DNA from: Pyrus communis
Taxonomy: Eukaryota > Streptophyta > Magnoliopsida > Rosales > Rosaceae
Direction of reading: 5' to 3'
Assembly (NCBI RefSeq): GCF_963583255.1
Contig: NC_084818.1
Coordinates: 11,286,222 to 11,350,221, forward strand
Length of the DNA stretch: 64,000 bases
Shown: positions 23,450-36,779 of the stretch, one piece after another
Position numbering within the stretch: the stretch's first letter is position 1
How the letters are laid out: the number at the start of each line of letters is the position of its first letter
The notes under the pieces: generated by a model
Databases searched by the model: none
Seen by the model: only the letters and a program-made list of their open reading frames with translations
Told to the model about the DNA's origin: nothing
Translations under genes and position numbers: made by a program

Positions 23450-24030
23450 GCCTTATAGCGCAAGTGGTTAAGAGAATTTATCCTTTCATTTGAGATTTTA
23501 TGTTCGATTTCTTCTCCCCCACCATTGCTTGTATCAAACAACAAAATCTTGTACTAGTTTAAAATACCTGTGAGACATCTAGTTTCACAGATAATGCCCC
23601 ATAATATAGTTTAAATGGGCGAAACTTTTCGAGAATCAAGAGCCAAGGAAAGATGGTTGAACAATATTTACGCTCAATAGTTAATATAAAAGGCTTCATT
23701 GTTTTTTTTTGGGAAAAAAAAAAATTCCTTCATTTTCTTCCACTAAATTTCTTGGCTACTTCAATTTGTGAATTCTTTTTACTCAGAGAGCTTATAGCTC
23801 AAGTGATTAAGGGTATTTTAATTTAAGAATTCAGTATTTACCTCCAAACCAGAGATCATGTGTTTGATTCCCCATCTCTAATGTCGCCTTCCTAAATGAC
23901 TTCAATCAACTTTTATGCAACAAACTTGTAACTCAAACGATAACCGGGAGAGGTCATTCACATCCACACCAGTGGTCTAGCGTTCCCCTTCCCTAGTTTT
24001 CTGGGTTCGATTCCTCCCTTCCCAATGTCA
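23450..24030 (+). repeat. Three successive tRNA-like SINE heads
   Basis: Three segments each pair an A-box-like string with a B-box-like string: TAGCGCAAGTGGTTAAG then TGTTCGATTT (about 23456-23510); TAGCTCAAGTGATTAAGGG then TGTTTGATTCC (about 23794-23870); TAACTCAAACGATAACCGGG then GGGTTCGATTCC (about 23930-24015). They look like SINE relics rather than tRNA genes. Confidence 0.5.
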
Positions 24031-24505
24031 CTTTGTATAAAGGAGAAAAAGGCCAACATTCCCTTCAATATTTTCAACTACTAAATATTTTGCATCACTT
24101 ATTCGAAACGGTGCAAAATTTTGAGAGGAAATGAATCTGCTTAAATATGCAAAAAAACTGGTCATGTAGCTCGTACAAACAGCCTTTATAATACTACCCG
24201 AAAAGTAATTATACAAAATGTGACAAGTGAAGAAAACAAAAGGCTGAGCATAAGTTCCCAGCTCTCTACAAGAATATCAAATTCCCAGTAATTTGTTTAT
24301 TGTAATAAATAAAAAATTGTATCTGAGTGGACCTTCGATGTTGCCTCAGTTCCCTTTTCAGCAGTGTGAGTCAGTTGTTTGTTGATCTTTACATGATCCG
24401 ACGGACATTCATTATTTCGCAAACAGAAATGTTCATGGAAAAACGACTGAACGAGCACCATTTGTTGCCAAGCAGGATACAGGATTTACAGGTCCAACTA
24501 GAACC

Positions 24506-27500
24506 TCATTTCTCTTCAAAAGTTTCAGTGGATGAAAGTCTCTCGTCCAAATCTCCCAGCAGATCATGGGATTCAGTAAATGCAGGATGTGACTGAAAAG
24601 CATATATCAATAGAGGACAACATTAATCTAGAGACACACGAAGGAAAGGAATGTGGACGCTGGTTTTTTGGTCGAATGTGGACACGGCTTAAAGCAATAA
24701 ATACCTGCAGGGTGATGCTATATGCTTTCCACAACCGCATGTCGTGCTGGAAGAGATCGAATAGAACCTGTGCAAATTTCACAAAATAAATGCCTGGTCA
24801 GACAACATGTAAGTTTCAAGATTTTCTACTCTGGAACAGAGAGGCAAATGCAGAAGTGATTTAAACCGCATTTTCACTCACAACAAAAACTGTGCAAGAC
24901 TAGTAATTATACCGAGGAAAGTTCTAATTAATCTTTCTAAGGAAAAAACTTACGTCAAAAGTGAAAGGAAAAGATAAGAAACTGAAGCAGAATAATAATC
25001 TGTTCAATATCTTACAAGTATATAGCAGGCAGCAGTCCGGTACCATCTACGTTGGAAGCATTCCTCAAACAACCTGAAAATTGAAAGCAGAAAACATTGT
25101 TAATTTAAAATCTGACAGCAGCACACTGAATAAAACATTAAAATGTAAAACTTTAATTACAGGTCAGTTAGCCAATTACATATCAAGTGGATCATATGAA
25201 GGAGCAACCACTGAATGTTTGTGAGGCAGTAGGTCAGCAGTTGGTAATTATGATGGTATAAACCTATCCAAAGAAAGTTCAAAGATCCTTAAATCAAATT
25301 CATTTTCCAGGGTTCTGTAATTTGTGGAGGTTTTCCTTTTCTAAAGGAAAAAATTAAAAACAGCATCCATGGTCTCTGAAATAGACATCAGATAAAGGAC
25401 ATTTCAAATATGAAGTTGACTTTCATTACTGAAATTTCACTTTCATGCATGACAATGATGCAAGACTTCTGTATTGCATCAGTATCCTTGTTACAGAAGT
25501 TCTAGGTATATTTGTTTTATACACAGCAAATGAAAAGCAATGTTATTTCAAATCAAAAGGCAAAAGAAAAGAAAATAATATAACAAGAGGAGCAAAGAAA
25601 AAGTACTCTGTTGATCTCCCAGCAGCAGAGAACAAATCCGCCCAATGTCGACATCAGTTTTTCTTGCGACACTGACGACCACATCAAAATATTCTGGAAA
25701 TTTTCTGTGCAAATCACAGGTCTTCTCTAAGAGTGTTGGACTCTTTGCAAATCTAGGGACAGAGTTCTGATTCTTGTTTACATTTTGCCTGGAAATAGGC
25801 ATACACAGTAACTAACATATAGATGGAATAATTACATATAAAAGTAGAATTGACTAATGACAATTTAGAGTGGAATTTGAACTTCAGAATGTGATCATGC
25901 ACGAAGAAGTGATGAACGAATTGCAAAAGGAACGCAGAGTTTATCCTGATTATGATATTAGATTAGTACAGGACACCAGGGGGAACACCCAAGTACCCGA
26001 ATTCACTAAAACACCAAGAACAATTCATTTCTCAATTATCAATCATCTCAGTTTACCAAGTTCAATGCAGATATGATTTTGTTTTCCCTAATTAGGCATT
26101 CCTGGATATTTTCACATCCAAAACATAACAGATACTAATTTATTTCCCTCATTAGACATATCCGGATATATCTGCATCAAACACAGTAAAGAGAAGCCAC
26201 TCCAGACAATGAGAAAAATGAGGCTTTTCTGCTGATAACTGGGCCAACCTTAAAGCTTTCTCGCTTTTGTCCCTCTAGCAGACAGAAACAAAACAACCAG
26301 GAAGAATGTTTCAAAACCAAGCACAGGACCATATGCATCACACTCAAGCTTGTCAAAAGAATATTTCATTGGTACTGACCATGTAACAAACATACAACTC
26401 CAATACTCCTATGGCCTTTAAACTTGATATAACTACAAGTCTCTAGGCACTGACCATGTACGGATCATGTAGATTTCATAAAGTCTACTCAATTACCTAG
26501 TTTGTTAACACATGATCAGTATTGCAAAGCAAGCACAGATCACACACCCATTACAACCTATTTGCAGATGCATATATTACACAATAAAATAAATCAGATT
26601 CAAGCCACCTTTTACTACACAAGAAAATCATGGCAAAGACCATGTAGATATCATAAAGTCTACCCAATTGCCTACCTTGTTAACACACAATCAGTATTGC
26701 AAAGCAAGCATAGATCACACGCCCTTTACAACCTATTTGCAGATTATGATTTGCAGATGCATATATTACACAATAAAACAAACCAGATTCAAACCACCTT
26801 TTACTACACAAGATGCAAAATTATGCTGAGTCATTTAACCAATCAGAGTAAAAAGACAGGCCAAAATATATCAAGTTCCACTAAGCTTTAAAGGAAGACA
26901 AGTTATCAAATATAAAAGTCTTCAAAGTAAGGCCATACAAACAGACATTGAAACGGCGTGTAAAGACACAATATACAGAACCTCCTAGAAAAAGAATATA
27001 AGCATACAACTTTAATGAAACATAAAAATTTACACCATCTGCTCAATGAGAAACACACTGTTTCTTGAATGCATACATACCTGTAACAAATCCTCCTGCT
27101 TAAAAGGTCAACCCCCAGAGATGGATACCAAACCTGTAAAAATACACTTCCAACCAGAATAAATATCATAGTACAAACTACTGTGCTTAGAGCACAAAAT
27201 GGTAAAGCTATACACAATATCATATCAAAGTCGTACTATGAAACCTCAACAGTCCATTACCTGCATTCCTTGGTGGCCGTAATCTAACCTTGAAACTTCG
27301 TCAATAAGATTTGTTTTCTCCTCTGATTGACCACATGTAACCCAAAATAATTAAATAGAATCAGTAAGCTTCCTCTCACGTCCATCATCCAAATCAAGAA
27401 GTGAAAGCTCCCCATTAACCCTCTGTATCAAACACCTAGAAAAACATGCATTCATTCAGAGGCATGTGTCTGCTGATAGATCTCTACAGACTACATTTTG

Positions 27501-30500
27501 GAGAGCACATACCTCGCAGGTTCCTTTGATAAAGGATCTGAATTAGAAATGTGATTGTTTGAAATGCCCTCTCTTGGAAGCTGATCAGGTACAAAACGCA
27601 TTGCTGCAGGATGGCTCTTTGCAGTCATAATTGAGAGTTCTCGTACTGTAGAAAGCTGTTTGTCATTTTATCACTTAAAACGCATGAAGAATAATTTTCA
27701 CTAAATTATTCTCATTTAGTGTGCAAATGAAATCACAAGTGCTCAACTATCTGTAAATACTACCATATTCTATAAAGTTAGAATTATTACAAAAAAAGCT
27801 AGCAAACATTCCATTACCTGTAAATTTGGAGTGGTGAAAGGTGTCAATTCACCAAATAACTTGACATGGAATATGTGTACATCAAATGGGCTATATGTGA
27901 CAAGTATATACTCTTGATAGACATCCATCACCATTGGTTTAGCCAGCAATGGTTTTCGACAAAGTAGCGAGCTCTGATCAAGATGATATCTTGGATAGAA
28001 AAGCAATTCGTACCTGCAATTTTACTTCAGTTTGACCCTTATGAATATCCAACAGTACATAATAAAACAACTAAAAAATTCAATTTTACCAACAGAAAGG
28101 ATAGAATGCAGACTTAAAATTCTAGACATAAACTGGACTAAAAGTATGAATGGCATAATAGTGTAGGTGCCCAGGCATTTAACCACCAAATCAAACTATG
28201 ACATTGCTGAAGACAAAAACTATCGGAGGGTAAACTAATATGGGTAGGAATCTCACGTGTTAGAAGAATCAATGTAGTTGCAGACAACAACAATCTTCCC
28301 CATCCATAACAAACCTTTGCACTGAATCTTTTGTTCCTGAGTAATGTCTCCAAACACTCGCCACTTCTTCCATCGTATATCATATATGATTAACGCACGG
28401 AGACCAGCAACTGTCAAGTACATTCCATCCTTGCTAGCAGCTACATGTTGAACTGGCCAATTTTGGGAGATATAAGAAACCTGAACCAAAATTAAAAGAG
28501 AAGAAAAAGAAAATTAAACACTCATCAGAAACAACTTCACATGAGAATAACATATCAAGTATGTGATGTAAAGACATAACTGGAAGGTTAAGATGTAGCA
28601 TTTTAAGTTCATCAGTATCTTCAGACTGCACAACAAGCAATCGATCATCACCACATATCACTTGACGAACATATGTCATTCCTGAGACTCCTCTGTTAAG
28701 GCAACATTTTCCAAAGGAAAATGCAAGAACCCTCTCCAAAAATCGTTCTTCAATAGCATAAAGCCTATATCTATATTCATCCTACTGCATCAGTGAGGTG
28801 CCAGTCATCAAAGGTTCATATTTACATTCGTGGATTGGCTTAACCATTGGAGAAGATACTGAACTTAAACCTATTTGACGGATTGTTGACATCAAACGAC
28901 AACCAGAGACAGACCAAACTGTAAGTCCTCTTAACTTCCACCCAACTACAAAAGCAGAATTATCAGGTGTCCACGCAATGCAACTGACAGGTCCAGTGTC
29001 TTCCATTGAGTAACTGAAAATAAGAATGCCGGGTCATATATCATACATTTTTAGATCTGAAATTTACAACATAATTCAAGTTTTGAACTGTTTGGTAAAT
29101 AACCGCGGCCAGAATAATTGAAAATTTGAAAATATCTGGCCCTGATAAGTTGAAACTCAAATCTACCAAAATACAGTTTACTCAGATCCCACACTTACCC
29201 CCAGTCATAAAGAGAGACGGATCGAATCAGTGATGCAGATTCTGCAAGGTCATATAACTCCACAAGCCCTCTTTTGGTACCAACAGCAAGGATTTGTTGC
29301 TCTGAAGCTACTGAAGCACATACAGCATCACCAACCCCCAACCTTTTCTCAGCTTTAATATAGATTCAACATGTTTTAAACCTTTCTTACTTATAGAACA
29401 TGACACTAATTGTCCATCAGAATACAACACAAATAGAAACCTCAATGGAAAGCAAGGCTCTAGCTGGATAATAGCAGACTTCCGGGAGATGCCAATCGTT
29501 CCTTGAACCCCTTTAGAAGCAACACCATTATCTAAGGAATGTGGTGACGGGATAACTTCACTGCCATCACGTGGAAATGGATCAAGTTCGAAAGTCCCAT
29601 AGAACTGTACATGAAAGGAAAATCTCACTCAACAACTTGGTCAACAAGAGGATAATATATCAGCTCCCTACAGAAAGACATTAGATAGACTACAGTAAGA
29701 ACAACTTATGCATATCAATATTTTCTTTTACCTCTCCTTTCCAGGGGATACTATATAGTCCTACATTAGAAAGTCCAACTAGTATATGTTTGCTATCGCT
29801 TACAATATTGCTCCTGAAAAAGAAAAGCCACATTAGAAGAAAAACAGTTATAGCAACAGTAAGAATATCTTGCAAGATTGCTTAATTTGAAAAAGAAATA
29901 AATAAATGGATTCACGTGCTGTCCTAGGAACATTACATACCCAAAAATAAATGCAAATTAAATGTAAGTCTGAGAAATAAAGTCGGAACGAATATGAAAC
30001 TCAAGAACTGAAAAATAAATTTATTTACAATACAAGTTCAGCATGTTAGAACATGTTCCCATTGGCACAAAATCTTGTTTATTATTCATACTTTTGTTTG
30101 GGGAGTACAGAGTGAAAGGTGTTAACTGTATTCAAGCATCTAGAACCTGCCTGAGGGTATTTAGTTGCGGTTAGTTAAAATGTCTATGAAATATCCGACT
30201 CATTTCATTTGATCAACACCTAAATCCTTTAAAATTTGGTGAATAAACTATATGGACTCAAAATTTTATATGTTATCCAAAGGCAACGACACTTCCATAT
30301 TAAAACTCCAGTTTTCTAAACATATTCAGGAGAATACTTACACTGCCAAGTCATTTTCTGCAAATGGCACCTCCTCACTGAGAAGAAGAGATATAGAAGC
30401 AAGAAACAAACCAGAGGGTTGCTTCCCTCCTAGTTGTATTTTTTTTTTCTCAGTAAACTGGACCTTGAAAAGGTGAAGAAAGAAAGACGATGTCTGCCAA

Positions 30501-31721
30501 CAAAAACAAAAACAAACATCTACAATAAGTTGAAACAACTACATGTAGTTTTAAAGTTCAATGTGGACAACGAAAAAATAGCACATAAAATCACATTTCT
30601 CTCACAAATCACTCTTCATGCCTCTTCTCACGACAATTATCCTTTCAGATCATAATCAATAATTCTTCACCTTAAAAGATTCATTTAAACAACAAATAAC
30701 AGAGGACAAAAGTAAAGTGCACTTATGACAAAACATATTTCGGAAATGGGATTAACAGTTCAAAATATACTCAAACTTCGACTGAAATTTATTGACTTTA
30801 GGTAAAATTTGATGTCCACCAAATTGACATTGATCAGTTAAACCATTTTGCATTCATTTCCTCTTATATGGTTAAGTGTGGACATGCAAACTCAAGTTAC
30901 TCAACAAATCCCAGTCACTGCACAAGTAGTGATGACCATGAAGGAGCTACCCTTGCATGCATAAATAGACACGTTGTATAACTTGTTCATGCATTTGCAT
31001 ACACACTTACATAAGAAAGAACATGAATTTGGTATAAAGAACCTACAAAACTAAGATTGCATGCAAAATCAATGAAATACTTACAAGAACGGCAATCAAT
31101 TTGGCATCAAGGCTCCAAACAGCTTGCAAATTCTCACCTTCCCTCTGCACTGAATCTGAATCCCTCCTGTACTTCCCCAGTCTAACTTTATGCTGAATCC
31201 CACCAGCCCAAATACACAGAATAAAATGTCAAACACCTTACTAACAAAACCCACATCAAACAAAAGCTCAAATATATACCCACGCACATACATCATTCGT
31301 ATATAGTTGCATAAGTGCATGCATGTACCTGCCAAATTCACAACACCCACATCAACAAATAACAAAATACACCAAACCCCCAGAAACCCATCTCAATTAA
31401 ACAAATGCACTCTGCCCATTTGATCACTGCACATTCATATCTCCTTAACACCAACATCAATTTCCAAAACCCACAAATACTCATCAAAGTACAAAGCAAA
31501 CACAGGCGAACCCACATCACGAATTACATAAAACACACACATACATATAAATAAAAAATAAAATAGAAGTATACCTGAGAAGAGCTCCAGAGCTCAAGGT
31601 GAGAGGGAGAGATGACAAGCAGCAAGCGATTGATGACCTTGAAGTATATGATCTTTTGGGAAGAAGGGCATTGACCCTGTTCGAGTGGGATGACATGCGG
31701 CCATCCATATGCCATATACAT
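24506..31721 (-). pseudogene. RIC1: RIC1 homologue (Rab6A-GEF complex partner 1), disrupted copy
   Basis: RIC1 proteins have an N-terminal beta-propeller and a C-terminal RIC1 domain and act in Rab GTPase activation at the Golgi. Recognised exons on the minus strand: 31575-31721 (MYMAYGWP start), 31085-31192, 30342-30493, 29732-29813, 29199-29604, 28581-29013, 28257-28480, 27818-28013, 27513-27655, 27261-27435, 27081-27133, about 26166-26274, 25607-25788, 25016-25073, 24705-24767, 24506-24592. Defects: a TAG in exon 6 (28782-28784), a TAA in exon 10 (27351-27353), a 2-bp insertion near 29360, 1-bp deletions near 27108 and 25650, and an expected donor GT that reads AT near 26162. The exon expected between 27081 and 26274 is absent, as are those for over 200 residues between 25016 and 24767. 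Surviving exons otherwise keep good reading and splice sites, so decay is moderate. An unlucky assembly could cause some single-base breaks but not the missing exons. Confidence 0.85.
26466..26815. repeat. 175-bp tandem duplication inside the RIC1 pseudogene
   Basis: Two adjacent copies, starting CATGTAGATTTCATAAAGTC at 26466 and CATGTAGATATCATAAAGTC at 26641, continue alike to TTTTACTACACAAGA. They occupy the interval where one RIC1 exon is missing. Confidence 0.8.
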
Positions 31722-33177
31722 CTTCTTCTTCCTCCTCTTTATTCTTCTTCTTCTTCTATATCTCTGGATTGAATTGCCAATTCTCTGACTTTTGTGTTCG
31801 GTTTTCGTGTAATTTGCAAGAGATATAAGAACGTTAGGGACTGGATCAAAGTGGGATTAGAGTATGTGAGCGAGATCTGAATGCATGGCTTCACCCGTTT
31901 CAGGTGTATGGATCTCGACAGAAGAACAAGTTTAAAGCAATTAGTATTTTTTTTTTTTTTTTTCCATTTTTCCTGTGTTTTTATTTCTTTGTTTTCATTT
32001 TATCAATGAATACGACCCTGATTAATATGTCGTTTTCTAGTCCCATTTTTGAATGCTTAAAACAACGGATTTTTCTACTCTTCTATCAAATACCAAGAGT
32101 TGAAGAAATTTCAATCAGGAACACATTTCGGTATATTAAGTATAATAATACAATTGATTGAAAAAAAGTTCAAGTTTTTGACCAATTATATTATTACATT
32201 TTGTGTATCAACCCATATTCATAACACACTGAAAATCTCTCTAAGAGCCCGAGTCTTTGATTGAACATATGTTCCTTACTCATTATTCCCTCGAATCAGA
32301 ATATTTTGTCTATTTCCTCAATGAATTTTTGGACTCTACAGTCAATTTGTTTCCTAAACTTTTATTTAATTAATGTTTTCATTAGTGTTATATTTAACAG
32401 CATTTATCTTCCTTTTTTTTTTTTGTTAAAAAAAATTCACATATCAGTCATTATTTATTTTTAGAAAAAAGAACGTTTGAATTTCATTAAAATGAATTTA
32501 TTTGAACCTATACAATCTTTTTTTACACTAAATTTACGTTCTACACTTATATTATTTTTAATTAAAAAACTAATATCTCTTCAAATCCAAATTTACTATG
32601 TAAATTGCCCTAAAAATCTAATTCAAAATGTAAATTTATCTTTTTCATGAAAAAAATATATAAATTTATCTTTATATCCATTTAGAAAATAAATCGAAAA
32701 TTGAATAACTTGGTGAAGTTTCTACTTGTTTATGGGAGTGAAGCTTTCTAGAGTTCGACATCTGTGGATCAGTTGAATAATTTGGTGAAGTTTTTACTTG
32801 TTTATGGATCTTCCATATTATTGGGGTTCACATAACTTGAACAATGTGGCCCATACTAGCATCCTATACTACAATAGGAGAAACGCCAAGGGCGTCGAAT
32901 ATAACGAGCATCAGATAACACCTTGGATTACTATTTCGTTAACTCTTTGTAGCTTTTCTCACTATGCACCCCAATTGAGAGCAGCTAGGTTGTTTTACGA
33001 AAAATCAAAAGGTAAATGCAAATATTCATACACAATTGAAGTTAACATTTTGTTTTTTAAGTGAAACATACATATGCATATTCCCAAAGAACCACTAACC
33101 AGTATCAAGAAATTATGCAGTCCAAAATTGTTGTAGCACCTTCAATACAAGGTTGAAGGAACTCTCCAGTTTTAATA
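31722..33177. other. Intergenic region upstream of the RIC1 pseudogene
   Basis: Pyrimidine/purine-rich 5' flank, then AT-rich DNA. A dispersed repeat copy lies at about 32475-32695. A 35-bp segment (TTGGTGAAGTTT, ACTTGTTTATGG) is duplicated at about 32703 and 32773. The open frame 32798-33064 is not recognised. Confidence 0.55.
32475..32695. repeat. Dispersed AT-rich repeat, copy at 32.5 kb
   Basis: Same orientation as the 9.5-kb copy: TTTATTTGAACCTATACAAT, then TTTTTTTACACTAAATTTAC, then CTAATATCTCTTCAAA. Confidence 0.45.
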
Positions 33178-33856
33178 GTCTCACCATGCCGAATTATTGT
33201 GTTGATGGCATCATTGGTTTGATCCCAAAGGGTTTTAAGGTCTATGTATTCTGCTTATAAAACAACATAAATTGCAACGTGCAACACTTTAAAGAACCAA
33301 ATAAGTAAAAATCCAGTATTATACACCACAACTATGTTCTTTTACTCAGAAAATGCATAAAGTGGAAGGAAAAAATAAAACTTTTAATCCCAATGGGTTT
33401 ATTGTTAAATTTTACTTTTATGGTTTATTTGATCTTGTATTTGTTGGTATTTATGCAATACAATTCACATTTAAAGTTTAAGTTTGGTGTAAAAATGTTA
33501 TATGGGTTCAAATAAAATTTCCTTTCCATTAACCAAATCAAAGTACATCAATAGCCAATATAAATACCAAACAAACTCAAAGACACAAAGGTTGTAACTA
33601 TTGCAATCTTCAAACAACATATTTGTGCATGAAATCATGGGGTTCCTCAATTCAATATCAAGAATTGCCGGCATGAAATCATGGGGTTCCTTAATTTAAT
33701 ATCAAGAATTGCCAACATAAAAAACACAGCGAGTTTGTGGGAAAGTAACACCTTTGGCCTGACGACAAACATGGTTAAAGTTAACTTTAGTGATCTTCGA
33801 CGTTAGAATTTTGACATCCTTAACTATTAAGGTTTCTTATTGATAGCATGGTTGTG
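33178..33856. repeat. Direct repeat X, copy 1, left part
   Basis: Matches 46001-46647 block for block (GATCCCAAAGGGTTTTAAGG; ATACACCACAACTATGTTC; CTTCGACGTTAGAA). It breaks off exactly at the target site of the gypsy element and resumes at 43859. Confidence 0.85.
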
Positions 33857-35282
33857 TGTGACGACCCGTCCTGAATTATAATATATGTTATCCTCGAGTG
33901 CGCTGAAATGACTATTTTGCCTTTGTGGGCCTTGTGACGTGGATGTATGTATATAGTCTTCAAATATTTTTCCATCGACGTGAGTAAGTGGTAATCGACC
34001 TTACGAGAACGTGGATGCAAATTAGGGGCGAGTCGAGTACGTAGTGGAGATGATGTAAAGGAATAAAGGAATTAGGTTGGTTTTAATTGCATGAATCCAA
34101 AGCATGCAACCCAATTAGGGCTTGAGGCCATTTTACTATGGCCAACCTGTGGCCACACACACATGCACATGTGCAACTTGCATCCTCTATCTCTTTCTTG
34201 AATTTTCTACCCCGTCCGTACAATCGAGAGCATTCACCCTCAAACTAAACCAAAACTCTATGAATCGAACTTGGTGTTTCCAGATTCTTACTCTTCTCGA
34301 ACCCTGGAACACGGTGATACCTTTTGTTAAGTGGTTTGACTTCGAAAACCTGAGACTCCATAAGCTCCGGCGAGGGGTGTAATTTTCTCTAACGTGATCG
34401 CGAAGGTTTTAGCTAGTTTTGGGACTTAATAAGGTACTATTCTTGCTCCACTAGCACTTTGGAACAATTTTAGAGCAATCTTGACGTTGGGACACTTGGA
34501 TTTATCGAGTTGGAGATTTGGCCGGACTATCGAAGAATTTTCCAACCATATACCATTGGTTTTAGGACTCTAAACAGGTAAGAACATGTTCTACTCATTT
34601 AGAGCTTCATTTTGGTAGAATTTTCATGCAATTTGGTTGAAAAATGAAGAAGATATTAAGGTTTAAGAATTTTCTAGTTTCCAGCAACGTAGACGGCGGC
34701 CGGCAATAGAATCCGACGAACCACCGGAGAAGACAGAGCATATTCTGTCAACTTTGATAGAATGTTCTTAATGGCGTCAGGTATATTTAACGAAATATCC
34801 TATTATTTAACGGCATATTCCCCAACAGCATTAGGGCTACCATTAGCGTGCCAGGCACGTGACCGTGCATGGCCGGCGTCTGCGGGTGCGTGGGACGTTG
34901 AAAAATTATTCTAAAAATATGGGGATGCTCGGGGTGTTGAGTAGGCCACGATAGTATATTCAAACACCCCAATTGAGTAACGTCTGAGAAGTTATTTCAT
35001 AGTGATGGTTATGTGCTTAAAAATAACGTTAAAATAGTTGTTTCACATATAGTGAGACGCTTCTAGAGAACGAGTAGGCTTTATATACATATATATGCTT
35101 TATGTTTACCAAAAATTGTTTAAATGGTTTTTATGTTTTAAATGTTATGTCGTATGCATTGCATATTAGAATATGCTTTAATATAGCTATGCATATTACT
35201 GCTTGATGTTGTGGACGCTCAGAGCTTCAGGTGAGTATATAATGATGGTTGTTATGGTAGTGTGTATGATTATGATGAGTTG

Positions 35283-35800
35283 TGTTGATGCACAAAATCG
35301 GCAAGGATTTTGGTACAACAGAAAATGTCAAGTTTGTGACCTTCGCTAGATTACTCTGGTCATTAGTGTGGATAAGTATGTAAATGAATAGAGACAGGGA
35401 AGCAAATGACACAAGATGTACGTGGTTCACCCAGATTGGCTACGTCCATGGAGTAAAGGAGTTCTCATTAGTTGTGAAGGGTTTACCCAAATACATAGGT
35501 TCAAGCTCTCTTTTAGTGAGTTCTAGTGAATAGTTTAGTACAAATGACATTAGGGATTATTGTGGAAGAATGATCCCCTTTTATAAAAGAGAGTTTCTAG
35601 CTTTGTTCTGACATTGACACGTGTCGTGTTGTGATTGGCCTCTGATATCGACACGTGTCGCGCTATGATTGGCCTCTGATACCGACATATGTCGTGTTGT
35701 GATTGGCTTCCTGGTTGGAGGAAAAGTCTTGTGGGTCCTTGACGGTATGTTGTTGACCGGTGCTTAGTAGTTTCGGGATTAGTCAAGTATGGTACAAACA
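35283..35800 (-). mobile_element. Solo LTR inserted in the gypsy 5' LTR
   Basis: 518 bp with TGTT...AACA ends and a perfect 5-bp target duplication AGTTG (35278-35282, 35801-35805). The 3' LTR of the gypsy element shows the empty site (GATGAGTTGCTTTC). Read on the minus strand it has three CCAAT plus G-box units followed by TATAAAAG, which sets its transcription direction. Confidence 0.88.
35607..35708 (-). promoter_or_regulatory. Three 34-bp CCAAT/G-box repeat units in the solo LTR
   Basis: Units at 35607-35640, 35641-35674 and 35675-35708. Each has GATTGG (CCAAT box reversed); the first two have GACACGTGTC and the third GACATATGTC. On the minus strand they lie just upstream of TATAAAAG near 35582. 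Confidence 0.75.
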
Positions 35801-36779
35801 AGTTGCTTTCAGTGATTTATATCCTGCACCCTGGTGTTAGTGCTCCGCCCGAGGGTAGGGCCTAGCCTTCACGTGATCGTTCACCTCCCGCACCATACGT
35901 TCCCCTTGGATCCTAGGCAAGTGCCAGCCTATCATATAGACCACATTAGGTGGTTCCGACTCGTAGGTGACTTGCGATACTTCGCACAGCCTTCAAGTGA
36001 TCGTAGCACTTGAGCGTACTTATTTACTCATAGCCTGTCATACAGACCACATAGGTGGTTCCGACTCGTGTATAGGATTTGATTTGATTGTTAAGTTATA
36101 GATTCAGCCGTACAGGTTACATTCGGTGACTCCGGCTAATATGTCCCTTTATATTAGTGCAATTCACCTGGCTTACTTATTCATGGTTAAGATGATTGTC
36201 ATGGCATACATATAGTTTGGTTATTCTCGAGTATGGTTTTCATATGAGTTTACAGTATTATTTTCTGGGAAACTTATACGAGTTTTACAGTGATGGGTTA
36301 TAACATTTGAAAAGATCAATGGTTGTAAAAGTTTTGTTTTTGCCCACTCGTACTTTCTGTTTTACGCCCCTCCAGGTTCTAGATAGAAGTTCGTGTCAGT
36401 GGCTTACGAGGACTTCACGGCGGTTTTGATAGACATTCACCAATGTAGGCTTTCTTTTATGATCTATATAATTGGTAATTAAATTTCTGGACTGCATTCT
36501 GATACCTACACTCTAGTTATGTGTGTCATTTACTCTAAACATTTTCACTCGCACTGGCATGTTAATCTAGTGTAATTAGTTAGCAAGTTTTTATTTATCT
36601 GTATTTTCATATCGCGTTCACTTCCACACAGCGCTCATGGCTACGTCACCCTCACGTGACGGCTAGCATGCCTCGATTGGGGTTGAGGTGTGTCAGTTTG
36701 ATATCAGAGCCTAGGTTTGGCAGTTCTGCATATTTTGTGAGTATTCTAATTATTTTGATGTCTTATCTCGGAACTATGC

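Larger units (their letters stand above)
33857..36695 (+). repeat. 5' LTR of the gypsy element
   Basis: Starts TGTGACGACCCGTCC and ends GGTGTGTCA. 2839 bp, longer than the 3' LTR mainly because of the 518-bp solo LTR at 35283-35800. Confidence 0.9.

Noticed and set aside
23450..24030. Possible functional tRNA genes
   Set aside because: A- and B-boxes are present but no full acceptor and anticodon stems could be paired; SINE relics fit better.
25870..26076. 68-residue plus-strand frame inside the RIC1 pseudogene
   Set aside because: No recognised family, no splice or promoter support; lies in an intron of the minus-strand gene.
32798..33064. 88-residue frame upstream of the RIC1 pseudogene
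   Set aside because: No domain, near a local 35-bp duplication; likely chance.
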